From: Pseudomonadota bacterium
GTDB lineage: Bacteria > Pseudomonadota > Gammaproteobacteria > Xanthomonadales > Xanthomonadaceae
Assembly (NCBI GenBank): GCA_023388955.1
Contig: JAEWFH010000159.1
Span: forward strand, 1-8,595
DNA: 8,595 bases
Direction of reading: 5' to 3'
A program made the translations under genes and the position numbers. Position 1 is the stretch's first letter; each line of letters begins with the position of its first letter. The notes beneath the pieces are model-generated. The model saw only the letters and a list, made by a program, of their open reading frames with translations. It ran no database searches and had not been told where the DNA came from. Shown here one piece after another: positions 1 through 6,883 of this stretch.

Positions 1-866
1 ACGCTGCGGCCCGGGTCGCCCTCGCCCATGACCGGCTCCAGGAACATCGCCTCGATGAACCACTTGTTGGTCTTTGCATCATCGAAGACCTTCTGCAGCG
101 CGGCCTGGTCATAGGGCTCGATCGCGACGACGCTGTCCTCGCCGCGGTAGCTGGCCAGGTACTGCAGGTAGGTCTTGCGGGTGGAATCGGAGTACAGCGC
201 CGGGCGGTCGGTGCGGCCGTGGAAGCCGCCCTTGACGACGACGCGCTTGATGGTAGCGCCGGCGTGGCGGCCATCCTCGTCGGTCATCGCCTTGGCATTG
301 GCGTCGGCGATGCGCGCGGCCAGGGTCACCGACTCCGAACCGGAGTTCAGGCACAGGAAGTTGCTGTACGGGCACTCGCCGCCCAGGCCGATCGCCTTGC
401 GGATCGCGCGCTCGAAGCGCAGCTGCGACACGCTCGGGGTCATGATGTTGGCCAGCGCCTGCGGACGCGCCATTGCCTCGATCACGCTGGCGGGGGCGTG
501 GCCGAAGCCGAGCATCCCGTAGCCGCCGGAGTCGTGCAGCACCGCACCCTTGAGGGTGATGATCCACGGGCCGCGGGCGGCCAGGGCCACGTACGGGTTG
601 ACCGCATCATCGGGGTAGAAGTTGACGAAGCCGGCCTGCACGCGGTCGACCTGCTCGCGCTCGTCCAGCTCCAGCAGGTCCGCGAACTCGTCCTTGATCC
701 GGCCGTACTGCTCGACGGCGGCCTCGGCTGCCAGCTGCAGGTCGGGGTTGCCGGCGAAGCGGGCAAGGGTGGCGTCATCGAGGCCGACGGTCAGGCGCTC
801 GCCTGCGTGTCCACGCAGGGGGCTCAGCTTGGCGGCGATGGCGTTGTCGTGGGCGTTGCTGGACAT
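1..866 (-). CDS. Class III PLP-dependent aminotransferase, N-terminal part (C-terminus outside window)
   Basis: The frame is open from ATG at 866 down to the left edge, giving 288 residues without the C-terminus. The fold-type I, class III aminotransferase pattern is clear. There is a glycine-rich stretch HDSGGYGMLGFGHAP (111-125), the phosphate-binding region LNSGSES (173-179), the GGFHGRT motif (213-219) seen in acetylornithine/ornithine-type enzymes, and LEPVMGEGD (276-284), matching the usual EPxxGEGG region. The catalytic PLP lysine would lie further on and cannot be seen. These enzymes move an amino group, often a terminal one (ornithine, lysine, GABA), to a 2-oxo acid in the cytoplasm. 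The substrate cannot be told from this fragment. SGSES instead of the commoner SG(S/T)EA, and an N-terminal extension of about 100 residues before the first conserved block, set it apart from plain ArgD. The start is supported by a strong GGAGGAG nine bases upstream. It is divergent from queA and probably unrelated to it in function. Confidence 0.9.
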   Translation of the reverse strand, partial: MSSNAHDNAIAAKLSPLRGHAGERLTVGLDDATLARFAGNPDLQLAAEAAVEQYGRIKDEFADLLELDEREQVDRVQAGFVNFYPDDAVNPYVALAARGPWIITLKGAVLHDSGGYGMLGFGHAPASVIEAMARPQALANIMTPSVSQLRFERAIRKAIGLGGECPYSNFLCLNSGSESVTLAARIADANAKAMTDEDGRHAGATIKRVVVKGGFHGRTDRPALYSDSTRKTYLQYLASYRGEDSVVAIEPYDQAALQKVFDDAKTNKWFIEAMFLEPVMGEGDPGRS

Positions 867-874
867 CTGTCAGG

Positions 875-881
875 CTCCTCC
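875..881 (-). promoter_or_regulatory. Ribosome binding site of the aminotransferase gene
   Basis: GGAGGAG on the minus strand, eight bases before the ATG at 866-864, is the best Shine-Dalgarno match in the window. It fixes the start of the aminotransferase. Confidence 0.85.
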
Positions 882-928
882 GGGGGTGGGTGCCGAAAGC
901 CGGCGTGCCCGCAGGCGGCCGGCGAACG

Positions 929-953
929 AAAACGCGCGGCACGGGCCGCGCGT
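929..953 (-). promoter_or_regulatory. GC-rich hairpin with short T-run in the aminotransferase leader
   Basis: Bases 932-940 and 945-953 are a perfect 9-bp inverted repeat around a 4-base loop. Read on the minus strand, the stem ends in TTTT (932-929). It sits about 60 bases before the aminotransferase start. It could be a weak intrinsic terminator or attenuator, or a stabilising 5' stem if transcription begins near 957. Only the stem and the T-run are seen; the role is inference. Confidence 0.45.
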
Positions 954-963
954 CGGCAAACGC

Positions 964-969
964 TTTATG
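964..969 (-). promoter_or_regulatory. Candidate -10 element for the aminotransferase gene
   Basis: CATAAA on the minus strand lies in the only AT-rich patch (about 961-985) of this divergent region. It would place the transcript start near 957, right at the hairpin. I see no good -35 hexamer at 16-18 bp, so support is weak. Confidence 0.25.
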
Positions 970-1028
970 GATCAATCAATTGCGCGATCCTATCACGCGC
1001 TGCCAGCGACGATAAAGCCGCGCGCCGC

Positions 1029-1034
1029 TAGACT
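1029..1034 (+). promoter_or_regulatory. Candidate -10 element for the queA operon
   Basis: TAGACT fits the TANNNT form of a sigma-70 -10 box and would start transcription near 1041, upstream of queA and its leader hairpin. No convincing -35 is visible at 16-18 bp upstream. Confidence 0.35.
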
Positions 1035-1054
1035 GTCGCGCCCGCTGATCCCGG

Positions 1055-1076
1055 CGGGCGCCCCGACAGGCGCCCG
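1055..1076 (+). promoter_or_regulatory. Hairpin in the queA leader
   Basis: Bases 1055-1062 and 1069-1076 are a perfect 8-bp GC inverted repeat with the loop CCGACA. It ends five bases before a possible GTG start (1081) and 32 before the TTG start (1108), so it may affect translation of queA. No T-run follows, so it is not a terminator. It does not resemble a preQ1 riboswitch, since no A-rich tail or preQ1-type loop is seen. Confidence 0.4.
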
Positions 1077-1107
1077 TTCCGTGCCGCCCGCCGACACTGC
1101 CACGACC

Positions 1108-2160
1108 TTGAAGAAATCCGACTTCACCTACGACCTGCCGCCGGAGCTGATCGCCCAGGCACCGCTGCCCGAGCGCTCCGCCAGCCGCCTGCTGGTGGTG
1201 CCGCCGGCGCCGGCGGCACTGGTGGATGGCCAGGTGCGCGAACTGCCCGGCCTGCTGCAGCCCGGCGACCTGCTGGTGTTCAACGACACCCGGGTGATCC
1301 CGGCGCGGCTGTTCGGCCACAAGCAGACCGGCGGGCGGGTGGAGATCCTCGTCGAACGGCTGCTGGACGACGGCCGCGCGCGGGTGCAGCTGGGGGTGAG
1401 CAAGTCGCCCAGGCCCGGAGCGGTGATCGAGCTGGACGCGGGTGGCCGGGCGGAGGTCTCCGGTCGCGACGGGGAGTTCTACCTGCTCGACTTCCAGGTC
1501 GACGCGCCGTTGCAGCAGTACCTGGAACGGGCCGGACGCCTGCCTTTGCCACCCTACATCCAGCGCGAGCCGGGCGCCGACGATGCGGAGCGCTACCAGA
1601 CCGTGTTCGCGCGCGCGGCCGGTGCGGTGGCGGCGCCGACGGCCGGGCTGCATTTCGATGCCGCGCTGCTGGAGGCGCTGGCTGCCCGCGGCGTGCGCAC
1701 CGCGCAGGTGACCCTGCACGTGGGCGCCGGCACTTTCCAGCCGGTCCGGGTGGAGGACCTGTCGCAACACGTGATGCATGCCGAGCGCATCGAGGTCGGC
1801 CAGGCGCTGGTCGACGAGGTCGCGCGTACCCGCGCCGCGGGCGGGCGGGTGATCGCCGTGGGCACCACCGTGGTGCGCGCGCTGGAGACGGCCATGCAGC
1901 CCGGGCCGGACAACCCGGACGGCATCCTGCGGCCGTTCCAGGGCGAAAGCCGCCTGTTCATCCTGCCCGGCTACCGGATCCGCTCGGTCGACGCGATGCT
2001 GACCAACTTCCACCTGCCCGAGAGCACCCTGTTGATGATGGTTTCCGCCTTCGCCGGCCGCGAGCGGATCCGGCACGCCTACCGCCATGCCGCGGACGCG
2101 CGCTACCGCTTCTTCTCCTACGGCGATGCGATGCTGCTGTTCCCGGAGGCACGGCCATGA
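1108..2160 (+). CDS. queA: S-adenosylmethionine:tRNA ribosyltransferase-isomerase (queuosine synthesis)
   Basis: QueA transfers and isomerises the ribosyl part of SAM onto 7-aminomethyl-7-deazaguanine at tRNA position 34, giving epoxyqueuosine. The product is 350 residues with family motifs along its whole length: LVFNDTRVIPARL (56-68), RLPLPPYI (144-151), GAVAAPTAGLHF (172-183), TLHVGAGTFQPV (202-213), GTTVVRALE (252-260), TNFHLPESTLLMMVSAFAG (299-317) and YRFFSYGDAML (333-343). The E. coli protein has 356 residues. The TTG start at 1108 was chosen because the next residues, KKSDFTYDLPPELIAQ, align with the N-terminus of E. coli QueA (MRVTDFSFELPESLIAH). An in-frame GTG at 1081 would add nine residues. 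Neither start has a good Shine-Dalgarno. The frame happens to stay open far upstream (to 622), but that part lies over the antisense aminotransferase and is not coding. The stop overlaps the tgt start. Confidence 0.95.
   Translation: MKKSDFTYDLPPELIAQAPLPERSASRLLVVPPAPAALVDGQVRELPGLLQPGDLLVFNDTRVIPARLFGHKQTGGRVEILVERLLDDGRARVQLGVSKSPRPGAVIELDAGGRAEVSGRDGEFYLLDFQVDAPLQQYLERAGRLPLPPYIQREPGADDAERYQTVFARAAGAVAAPTAGLHFDAALLEALAARGVRTAQVTLHVGAGTFQPVRVEDLSQHVMHAERIEVGQALVDEVARTRAAGGRVIAVGTTVVRALETAMQPGPDNPDGILRPFQGESRLFILPGYRIRSVDAMLTNFHLPESTLLMMVSAFAGRERIRHAYRHAADARYRFFSYGDAMLLFPEARP
2145..2149 (+). promoter_or_regulatory. Ribosome binding site of tgt inside the end of queA
   Basis: GGAGG lies seven bases before the ATG at 2157. 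It selects this ATG over the in-frame ATG at 2166, for which the spacing would be 16 bases. Confidence 0.75.
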
Positions 2161-3284
2161 GCCGCATGTCCTTCGAGCTGCTGGCCACCGACGGCGCGGC
2201 GCGGCGCGGCCGGCTGGACTTCCCGCGCGGGACCGTGGAGACGCCTGCCTTCATGCCGGTGGGCACCTACGGCTCGGTCAAGGGCGTGCTGCCGCAGCAG
2301 CTGCGCGACATGGGTGCGCAGATCATCCTGGGCAACACCTTCCACCTGTTCCTGCGCCCGGGGCTGCAGGTCATCGAGGAGCATGGCGGGCTGCACGGCT
2401 TCGCGCGCTGGGACGGGCCGATGCTGACCGATTCGGGCGGCTTCCAGGTCTTCTCGCTGGCGCACAAGCGCAAGATCACCGAGGCGGGGGTGCACTTCTC
2501 CGCCCCAACTGACGGCAGCCGGGTGTTCCTGGGGCCCGAGGAGAGCATGCACATCCAGAAGGTGCTCGGCTCGGACATCGTGATGATCTTCGACGAGTGC
2601 ACGCCGTACCCCGCCACCGAGCCGGTCGCACGCGCCTCGATGGAGCTGAGCCTGCGCTGGGCCGAGCGATCGCGCCGGGCCCACGAGGGCACCGACGCCG
2701 CGCTGTTCGGCATCGTGCAGGGCGGGGTGCATCCGCAGCTGCGCAGCCGTTCGGCGGCGGCGCTGGTGGACATCGGTTTCGATGGCTACGCGGTGGGTGG
2801 CCTGGCGGTGGGCGAGCCGGAGGCCGAGCGCAACGCCATGCTCGAGCACACCTGTCCGCAGTTGCCCGTCGACCGGCCGCGCTACCTGATGGGGGTGGGG
2901 CGGCCGGAGGACCTGGTCGAGGGCGTGGCCCGCGGCATCGACATGTTCGACTGCGTCATGCCGACCCGTAACGGACGCAACGGCCACTACTTCACCGCCA
3001 CCGGCACGGTGCGGGTGCGCAACGCGAAGTACGAGCACGACCTGCGCCCGATCGAGGAAGGCTGCGACTGCGTGGCCTGCGCCGGGGGCTTCACCCGCGC
3101 CTACCTGCGCCACCTGGACCGCTGCAACGAGATGCTGGGGCCGATGCTGGGCACGCTGCACAACCTGCGCTACTACCAGCGGCTGATGGAACAGGTGCGC
3201 GCGGCGATCGCCTCGGGAACTTTCCGGGCCTTCCGCGAGTCCTTCCATGCGGCACGGGGCGCGCAGCCGCCACCGTTGGCCTGA
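2157..3284 (+). CDS. tgt: tRNA-guanine(34) transglycosylase
   Basis: TGT swaps guanine 34 for preQ1 in tRNAs with GUN anticodons (Asp, Asn, His, Tyr), the step just before QueA. The 375-residue length equals that of E. coli TGT. Visible active-site features are Asp92 in TDSGGFQVFSL (proton acceptor position), the GIVQGG (185-190) and GGLAVGE (214-220) substrate loops, and the nucleophile Asp265 in MFDCVMPTRNGRNGH (263-277). The zinc site is Cys303, Cys305 and Cys308 plus His335 in the C-terminal part. All key residues are present, so it should be active. The start codon overlaps the queA stop (ATGA), which suggests translational coupling within one transcript. The in-frame ATG at 2166 is less likely on ribosome-site spacing. 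Confidence 0.98.
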   Translation: MSRMSFELLATDGAARRGRLDFPRGTVETPAFMPVGTYGSVKGVLPQQLRDMGAQIILGNTFHLFLRPGLQVIEEHGGLHGFARWDGPMLTDSGGFQVFSLAHKRKITEAGVHFSAPTDGSRVFLGPEESMHIQKVLGSDIVMIFDECTPYPATEPVARASMELSLRWAERSRRAHEGTDAALFGIVQGGVHPQLRSRSAAALVDIGFDGYAVGGLAVGEPEAERNAMLEHTCPQLPVDRPRYLMGVGRPEDLVEGVARGIDMFDCVMPTRNGRNGHYFTATGTVRVRNAKYEHDLRPIEEGCDCVACAGGFTRAYLRHLDRCNEMLGPMLGTLHNLRYYQRLMEQVRAAIASGTFRAFRESFHAARGAQPPPLA

Positions 3285-3302
3285 TTGCCCCCGTGGCCGC
3301 CG

Positions 3303-3311
3303 TGGCATAAT
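3303..3311 (+). promoter_or_regulatory. Candidate extended -10 promoter for yajC-secD-secF
   Basis: TGG followed by CATAAT makes an extended -10 element in the 59-bp gap between tgt and yajC. A possible -35, TTGCCC at 3285-3290, is 15 bp upstream, which is short. The start would be near 3318, leaving a leader of about 26 bases. It may give the Sec genes their own promoter within the cluster. Confidence 0.45.
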
Positions 3312-3343
3312 CGGCGGCTTGTCTTTTCCGACCCGAGTCCGCC

Positions 3344-3679
3344 ATGAACCTGCTCGACTTCCTGATCGCCCCCGCCCACGCGGCACCGGCCGCCGCGCCT
3401 GGCGGCGGCATGGGCACCCTGCTGTTCCCGATCGCGCTGATCGCGATCATGTACTTCCTGATGATCCGCCCGCAGATGAAGCGCGCCAAGGAACACAAGG
3501 CGATGGTGGAAAAGCTGGCCCGTGGCGACGAAGTCATCACCAGCGGCGGCATCGCCGGCACCATCACCGACATCGGCGACAACTTCATCACCGTCGAGAT
3601 CGCCGACAACGTGCGCATCCGCGTGCAGAAGGGCTCGGTCGGCAACGTACTGCCCAAGGGCACCCTCAAGTCGGCCTGA
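3344..3679 (+). CDS. yajC: Preprotein translocase subunit YajC
   Basis: YajC is a small inner-membrane protein that associates with SecD and SecF and, through them, with SecYEG and YidC. It is not essential in E. coli, where the protein has 110 residues; this one has 111. A periplasmic N-terminal stretch rich in Ala, Pro and Gly (9-22) is followed by one membrane span (about 24-41). The family signature FLMIRPQMKR (38-47) comes next, then a cytoplasmic domain with RGDEVITSGGIAG (60-72). The ribosome site is weak (only CGAG at 3334-3337), yet the start agrees with the family N-terminus. It lies 59 bp after tgt and 99 bp before secD, in the standard tgt-yajC-secDF order. Confidence 0.96.
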   Translation: MNLLDFLIAPAHAAPAAAPGGGMGTLLFPIALIAIMYFLMIRPQMKRAKEHKAMVEKLARGDEVITSGGIAGTITDIGDNFITVEIADNVRIRVQKGSVGNVLPKGTLKSA

Positions 3680-3778
3680 CAGGCCTATCCGGCCGCCCGG
3701 CACCTGCCCGTTGGCCGTTCCCGCAAGGGACTCCACGATTGAATCCGGCGGCCCGGGGGTCGCCACAGGGGCGTTGCG

Positions 3779-5647
3779 ATGCTGACTTATTCGCGCTGGC
3801 ACTATCTGGTCATCCTGCTGGTCCTGGTCTTTGGCGTGGTCTACGCGTTGCCCAACGCGTACCCGCAGGACCCGTCGGTCCAGGTCACCGCCGACCGTGG
3901 CGGTGTCGTCGACGAAGCGCTGCGCGCACGCGTCGAGCGCACCCTCGCCGAGGCGGGGGTGACCCCGCGGGCGATCGACCTGGGCGAGGACTCCCTCCTG
4001 GTGCGCCTTGACGACCCGGACGAGCAGGGCCGCGCGGCCGATACGCTGCGCCCGGTGCTCGGCGACGATTTCGTCGTGGCGCTGAGCCTGGCGTCCACCG
4101 TCCCGGGCTGGCTGCAGTCGCTCGGCGCGCAGGCGATGCCGCTGGGCCTGGACCTGCGTGGCGGTGTCCACTTCACCATGCAGGTCGACCAGCAGGCAGC
4201 GCTGGACAAGCGCATGGACGCGACCACCGAGGACCTGCGCGCGCTGCTGCGTGACCAGCGCGTGCGCTACCAGTCGGTGACCCGGCGCCCCGGCAGCACC
4301 GAGGTGACCGTCACCCTGGCCGAGGAGGCCGACTCCGACGCGGCTCGTACGGCGATCTTCGGCTCCGACCCGACCCTACAGCTGTCCGGTTCGGGCAACA
4401 CCATCACCGTGGAGATGTCCGACCAGGAGCTGTCGCGGATCACTGCCGACGCGATCGAGCAGAACATCGGCACCCTGCGCAACCGCATCAACGCCCTGGG
4501 CGTGGCCGAGCCGGTGATCCAGCGCCAGGGCAACGACCGCATCGTGGTGCAGCTGCCGGGCGTGCAGGACACCGCACAGGCCAAGCGCATCATCGGCGCG
4601 ACCGCCACGCTGGAGTACCGCGCCGCACTCGACGGCAATGCCTATGACGCGATCGCCACCGGCAACATTCCGCCGGACGCGAAGGTCTACTACCGCAAGG
4701 AGATCGGGCCGGATGGCAATCCGATCCCGATCCTGCTCAGCCGCCGCGTGATCGCCACGGGTGACCAGCTGGTGCACGCGGCCTCGCAGCTGGACCCGCA
4801 GTCGGGAACGCCCTCGGTCTCGGTCCGCCTGAACAACGCGGGCGGCCAGCGCATGTTCGACTTCACCAGCCAGAACGTCGGCAAGCCGATGGCGGTGGTG
4901 TTCATCGAGCGCATCCCCGAGGTGCGGATGGTCAATGGCGAGGAAGTCCGGACCACCCGTGTGAGCGAGGAGGTCATCTCCGTCGCCAACATCAATGGCG
5001 TGTTCGGCAAGGAGTTCCTGACCACCGGCCTGGACAGCATGAAGGAGGCGGCCGACCTGGCGCTGCTGCTGCGTTCCGGCTCGCTGGCCGCCCCGATGAT
5101 GTTCATCGAGGAGCGCGTGGTCGGCCCGAGCCTGGGGGCGGAGAACGTCGAACGCGGCGTCACCGCGGTGAAGTACGCCTTCCTCTTCACCCTCGTCTTC
5201 TTCCTCATCTACTACCGCATGTTCGGCATCATCACCTGCATCGCGCTGCTGATGAACCTGTTGGTGCTGGTGGCGATCATGTCGCTGTTCGGCGCCACCC
5301 TGACGTTGCCGGGCCTGGCGGGCATCGTGCTGACGGTCGGCATGTCGGTGGACGCCAACGTGCTGATCAACGAACGCATACGCGAGGAACTGCGCGCGGG
5401 CCTGCCGGCCAAGGCGGCGATCGCCGCGGGATACGACCGCGCATCGGGCACGATCATGGACGCCAACATCACCACGATCCTGGCGGGCGTGGCGCTGTTC
5501 GCCTTCGGCACCGGGCCGATCAAGGGCTTCGCGGTGTCGCTGATCGTGGGCATCGCGGTCTCCGCGTACACCGCGGTTTCGGCCTCGCGCGGCATTGCCA
5601 CCCTGATCTACGGCAGCCGCCGCAAGCTCAAGACCGTCGCGATCTGA
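3779..5647 (+). CDS. secD: Protein translocase subunit SecD
   Basis: SecD works with SecF as an RND-type, proton-driven motor that pulls exported proteins out of SecYEG on the periplasmic side. The product has 622 residues (615 in E. coli). A first membrane span (about 8-24) is followed by a large periplasmic domain containing LGLDLRGGVHF (122-132) and GVAEPVIQRQGNDRIVVQLP (241-260). The C-terminal membrane bundle has spans near 462-480, 482-500, 506-524, 561-578 and 582-602. GMSVDANVLINERIREEL (521-538) carries Asp525, matching the Asp519 of E. coli needed for proton coupling; FGTGPIKGFAV (576-586) is also typical. AGGGG seven bases before the ATG serves as ribosome site. The 99-bp gap before it contains no gene, only a weak 7-bp inverted repeat (3691-3697 with 3747-3753). 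Confidence 0.98.
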   Translation: MLTYSRWHYLVILLVLVFGVVYALPNAYPQDPSVQVTADRGGVVDEALRARVERTLAEAGVTPRAIDLGEDSLLVRLDDPDEQGRAADTLRPVLGDDFVVALSLASTVPGWLQSLGAQAMPLGLDLRGGVHFTMQVDQQAALDKRMDATTEDLRALLRDQRVRYQSVTRRPGSTEVTVTLAEEADSDAARTAIFGSDPTLQLSGSGNTITVEMSDQELSRITADAIEQNIGTLRNRINALGVAEPVIQRQGNDRIVVQLPGVQDTAQAKRIIGATATLEYRAALDGNAYDAIATGNIPPDAKVYYRKEIGPDGNPIPILLSRRVIATGDQLVHAASQLDPQSGTPSVSVRLNNAGGQRMFDFTSQNVGKPMAVVFIERIPEVRMVNGEEVRTTRVSEEVISVANINGVFGKEFLTTGLDSMKEAADLALLLRSGSLAAPMMFIEERVVGPSLGAENVERGVTAVKYAFLFTLVFFLIYYRMFGIITCIALLMNLLVLVAIMSLFGATLTLPGLAGIVLTVGMSVDANVLINERIREELRAGLPAKAAIAAGYDRASGTIMDANITTILAGVALFAFGTGPIKGFAVSLIVGIAVSAYTAVSASRGIATLIYGSRRKLKTVAI

Positions 5648-5663
5648 CCGGGAGCCAAGCATC

Positions 5664-6653
5664 ATGAAGCCATTCAACGTGTTCCCGTACGGCAGCCGCA
5701 TCCCGTTCATGCGGATGGGCGGGGTTTCCATCCTGGTATCCGTGCTGCTGGTCCTCGTGTCGCTGGGCGCGATGGCCTTCAATACGGTCCGGGACGGCGC
5801 GCCGTTCAACTTCGCCCTGGACTTCACCGGCGGCATGGTCTCGGAGATCCGCTTCGAGCGGCCGGTGGACGTCGACGACGTGCGCGCGCGCCTGGAGCAG
5901 GCGGGGCTGGAAGGCGCCCAGGTGCAGACCTTCGGCTCCGGCAACGACCTGCTCATCAGGCTCCGCCCGGACACCGGGCAGGCGAGCGGGGCGGAGCAGT
6001 CGGACATCAACGACCGCACGGCGCGGCAGGTCACCGAGGCGCTGGCGTACCCGGACAACCCGGGGCGCGTGATGCGCACCGAGTTCGTGGGTCCGCAGGT
6101 CGGCCGCGAACTGGCCCTCAACGGCATGTGGGCGCTGATCTTCGTAGTCGTCGGCTTCCTGATCTACATCTCGCTGCGCTTCGAACGGAAGTTCGCGATC
6201 GCCGCGGTGCTGACCTCGCTGCACGATGTCATCGTCGTGGCCGGCTGGTTTGCGATCACCGGGCACGAGTTCGACCTCACCGTGCTCGCCGGCCTGCTTT
6301 CGGTGCTGGGCTTCTCGATCAACGACACCATCGTGGTGTTCGACCGCATCCGCGAGAACTTCCGCGGCATGCGCGCCAGCCCGACCGAGATCATCAATGC
6401 CTCGATCAACCAGACCCTGTCGCGCACCGTGATCACCTCGGTGGTCTCGCTGCTGACCATGCTGGCGCTGTACTTCTACGGCGGCGGCTCGCTGGCGGGC
6501 ATGGCCGAGGCGATGATCATGGGCGTGATCTTCGGCACCCTGTCGTCGATCTTCGTGGCCGCCCCGCTGTTGGACCGCGGTGCGCTGAAGGTCACCAAGC
6601 AGGACCTGATGCCCAAGGCGAAGGACGAGGCGGAGCTGGCGCGCCGGCCCTGA
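5664..6653 (+). CDS. secF: Protein translocase subunit SecF
   Basis: SecF is the partner of SecD in the proton-driven export motor of the inner membrane. The product has 329 residues (E. coli 323). There is a first membrane span near 19-39, then a short periplasmic domain that opens with the conserved FALDFTGGMVSEIRF (50-64). The five-span C-terminal bundle holds SLRFERKFAIAAVLTSLHD (170-188) and the family motif LGFSINDTIVVFDRIREN (215-232). It also has IMGVIFGTLSSIFVAAPLL (285-303). The gene starts 16 bp after secD with GGGAG nine bases before the ATG, so the two are co-transcribed and probably made in equal amounts. It ends the rightward operon; the REP palindromes follow about 100 bp later. 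Confidence 0.98.
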   Translation: MKPFNVFPYGSRIPFMRMGGVSILVSVLLVLVSLGAMAFNTVRDGAPFNFALDFTGGMVSEIRFERPVDVDDVRARLEQAGLEGAQVQTFGSGNDLLIRLRPDTGQASGAEQSDINDRTARQVTEALAYPDNPGRVMRTEFVGPQVGRELALNGMWALIFVVVGFLIYISLRFERKFAIAAVLTSLHDVIVVAGWFAITGHEFDLTVLAGLLSVLGFSINDTIVVFDRIRENFRGMRASPTEIINASINQTLSRTVITSVVSLLTMLALYFYGGGSLAGMAEAMIMGVIFGTLSSIFVAAPLLDRGALKVTKQDLMPKAKDEAELARRP

Positions 6654-6750
6654 GGGGGCGGCGCTGCCGGGGGCGCGGGCCGCGACGGTGGCACGTCGTG
6701 GCGGGGCGGTCCCGTCGGTGGGGCGTGGTGGCGGGTGTGTCGTTGTTTGC

Positions 6751-6838
6751 CATGCGGCGCAATACGGCGTTCCGCCTATTGCGCCTTACGGTTCCGGGTA
6801 GGGCGCAATAGCCGCTCCGCGGCGTATTGCGCCGCATG
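6751..6838. repeat. Inverted pair of REP-type palindromes between secF and suhB
   Basis: Two related palindromes lie head to head. Each has outer arms GGCGCAATA and TATTGCGCC: 6756-6764 with 6777-6785, and 6802-6810 with 6825-6833. Each has an inner GC stem with a 3-base loop: GGCG/CGCC around 6770-6772, and GCCGC/GCGGC around 6816-6818. Each has one unpaired base at the same place in the stem (C6765; G6824 in the other orientation). The facing sides carry a tetranucleotide head: GTAG at 6798-6801, and GTAA read on the minus strand at 6789-6786. The outermost 16 bases (6751-6766 and 6823-6838) are also perfect inverted copies, so the whole block can fold as one long hairpin. GTAG-headed REPs of this kind are known in Stenotrophomonas and relatives and are mobilised by RAYT transposases. 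None is encoded here. The position between two convergent genes suggests a role in ending both transcripts. Confidence 0.88.
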
Positions 6839-6850
6839 CCAACGCACCGG

Positions 6851-6883
6851 TTATGCGTCGAACCTGCCGGTTTACGCGTCGAA
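6851..6883 (-). repeat. Imperfect 21-bp duplication carrying the suhB stop codon
   Basis: On the minus strand TTCGACGCGTAA (6883-6872) is the end of suhB (Phe-Asp-Ala-stop). TTCGACGCATAA (6862-6851) follows 21 bases later, so it is in the same frame. Both copies are followed by a CCGG-containing stretch. It looks like a small tandem duplication that leaves a second in-frame stop. Confidence 0.6.

Noticed and set aside
622..1107. In-frame extension upstream of queA that could read as a fusion protein
   Set aside because: It lies opposite the well-supported aminotransferase and across the promoter region. The QueA family starts at the position of the TTG.
1035..1107. preQ1 riboswitch in front of queA
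   Set aside because: The leader has one GC hairpin but none of the A-rich tail or conserved loop of the known preQ1 classes.
976..2088. Minus-strand open frame of 370 codons opposite queA
   Set aside because: It is antisense to a complete queA and its translation is repetitive in Arg, Gln, His and Gly.
2118..3386. Minus-strand open frame of 422 codons opposite tgt
   Set aside because: It is a shadow of tgt with biased composition and no recognisable motif or ribosome site.
3680..3778. Possible terminator or riboswitch between yajC and secD
   Set aside because: Only a 7-bp inverted repeat with a 49-base loop is present, with no T-run and no known riboswitch core.
4376..6127. Long minus-strand open frame (583 codons) opposite secD and secF
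   Set aside because: It is a mirror of two certain genes. GC-rich codon use keeps the antisense frame free of stops, and its translation is low-complexity, rich in Arg, His, Asp and Gln, with no domain.
6654..6750. Possible small gene or RNA in the G-rich stretch after secF
   Set aside because: There is no start with a ribosome site, no coding-like composition and no RNA fold I could support. It appears to be non-coding spacer.
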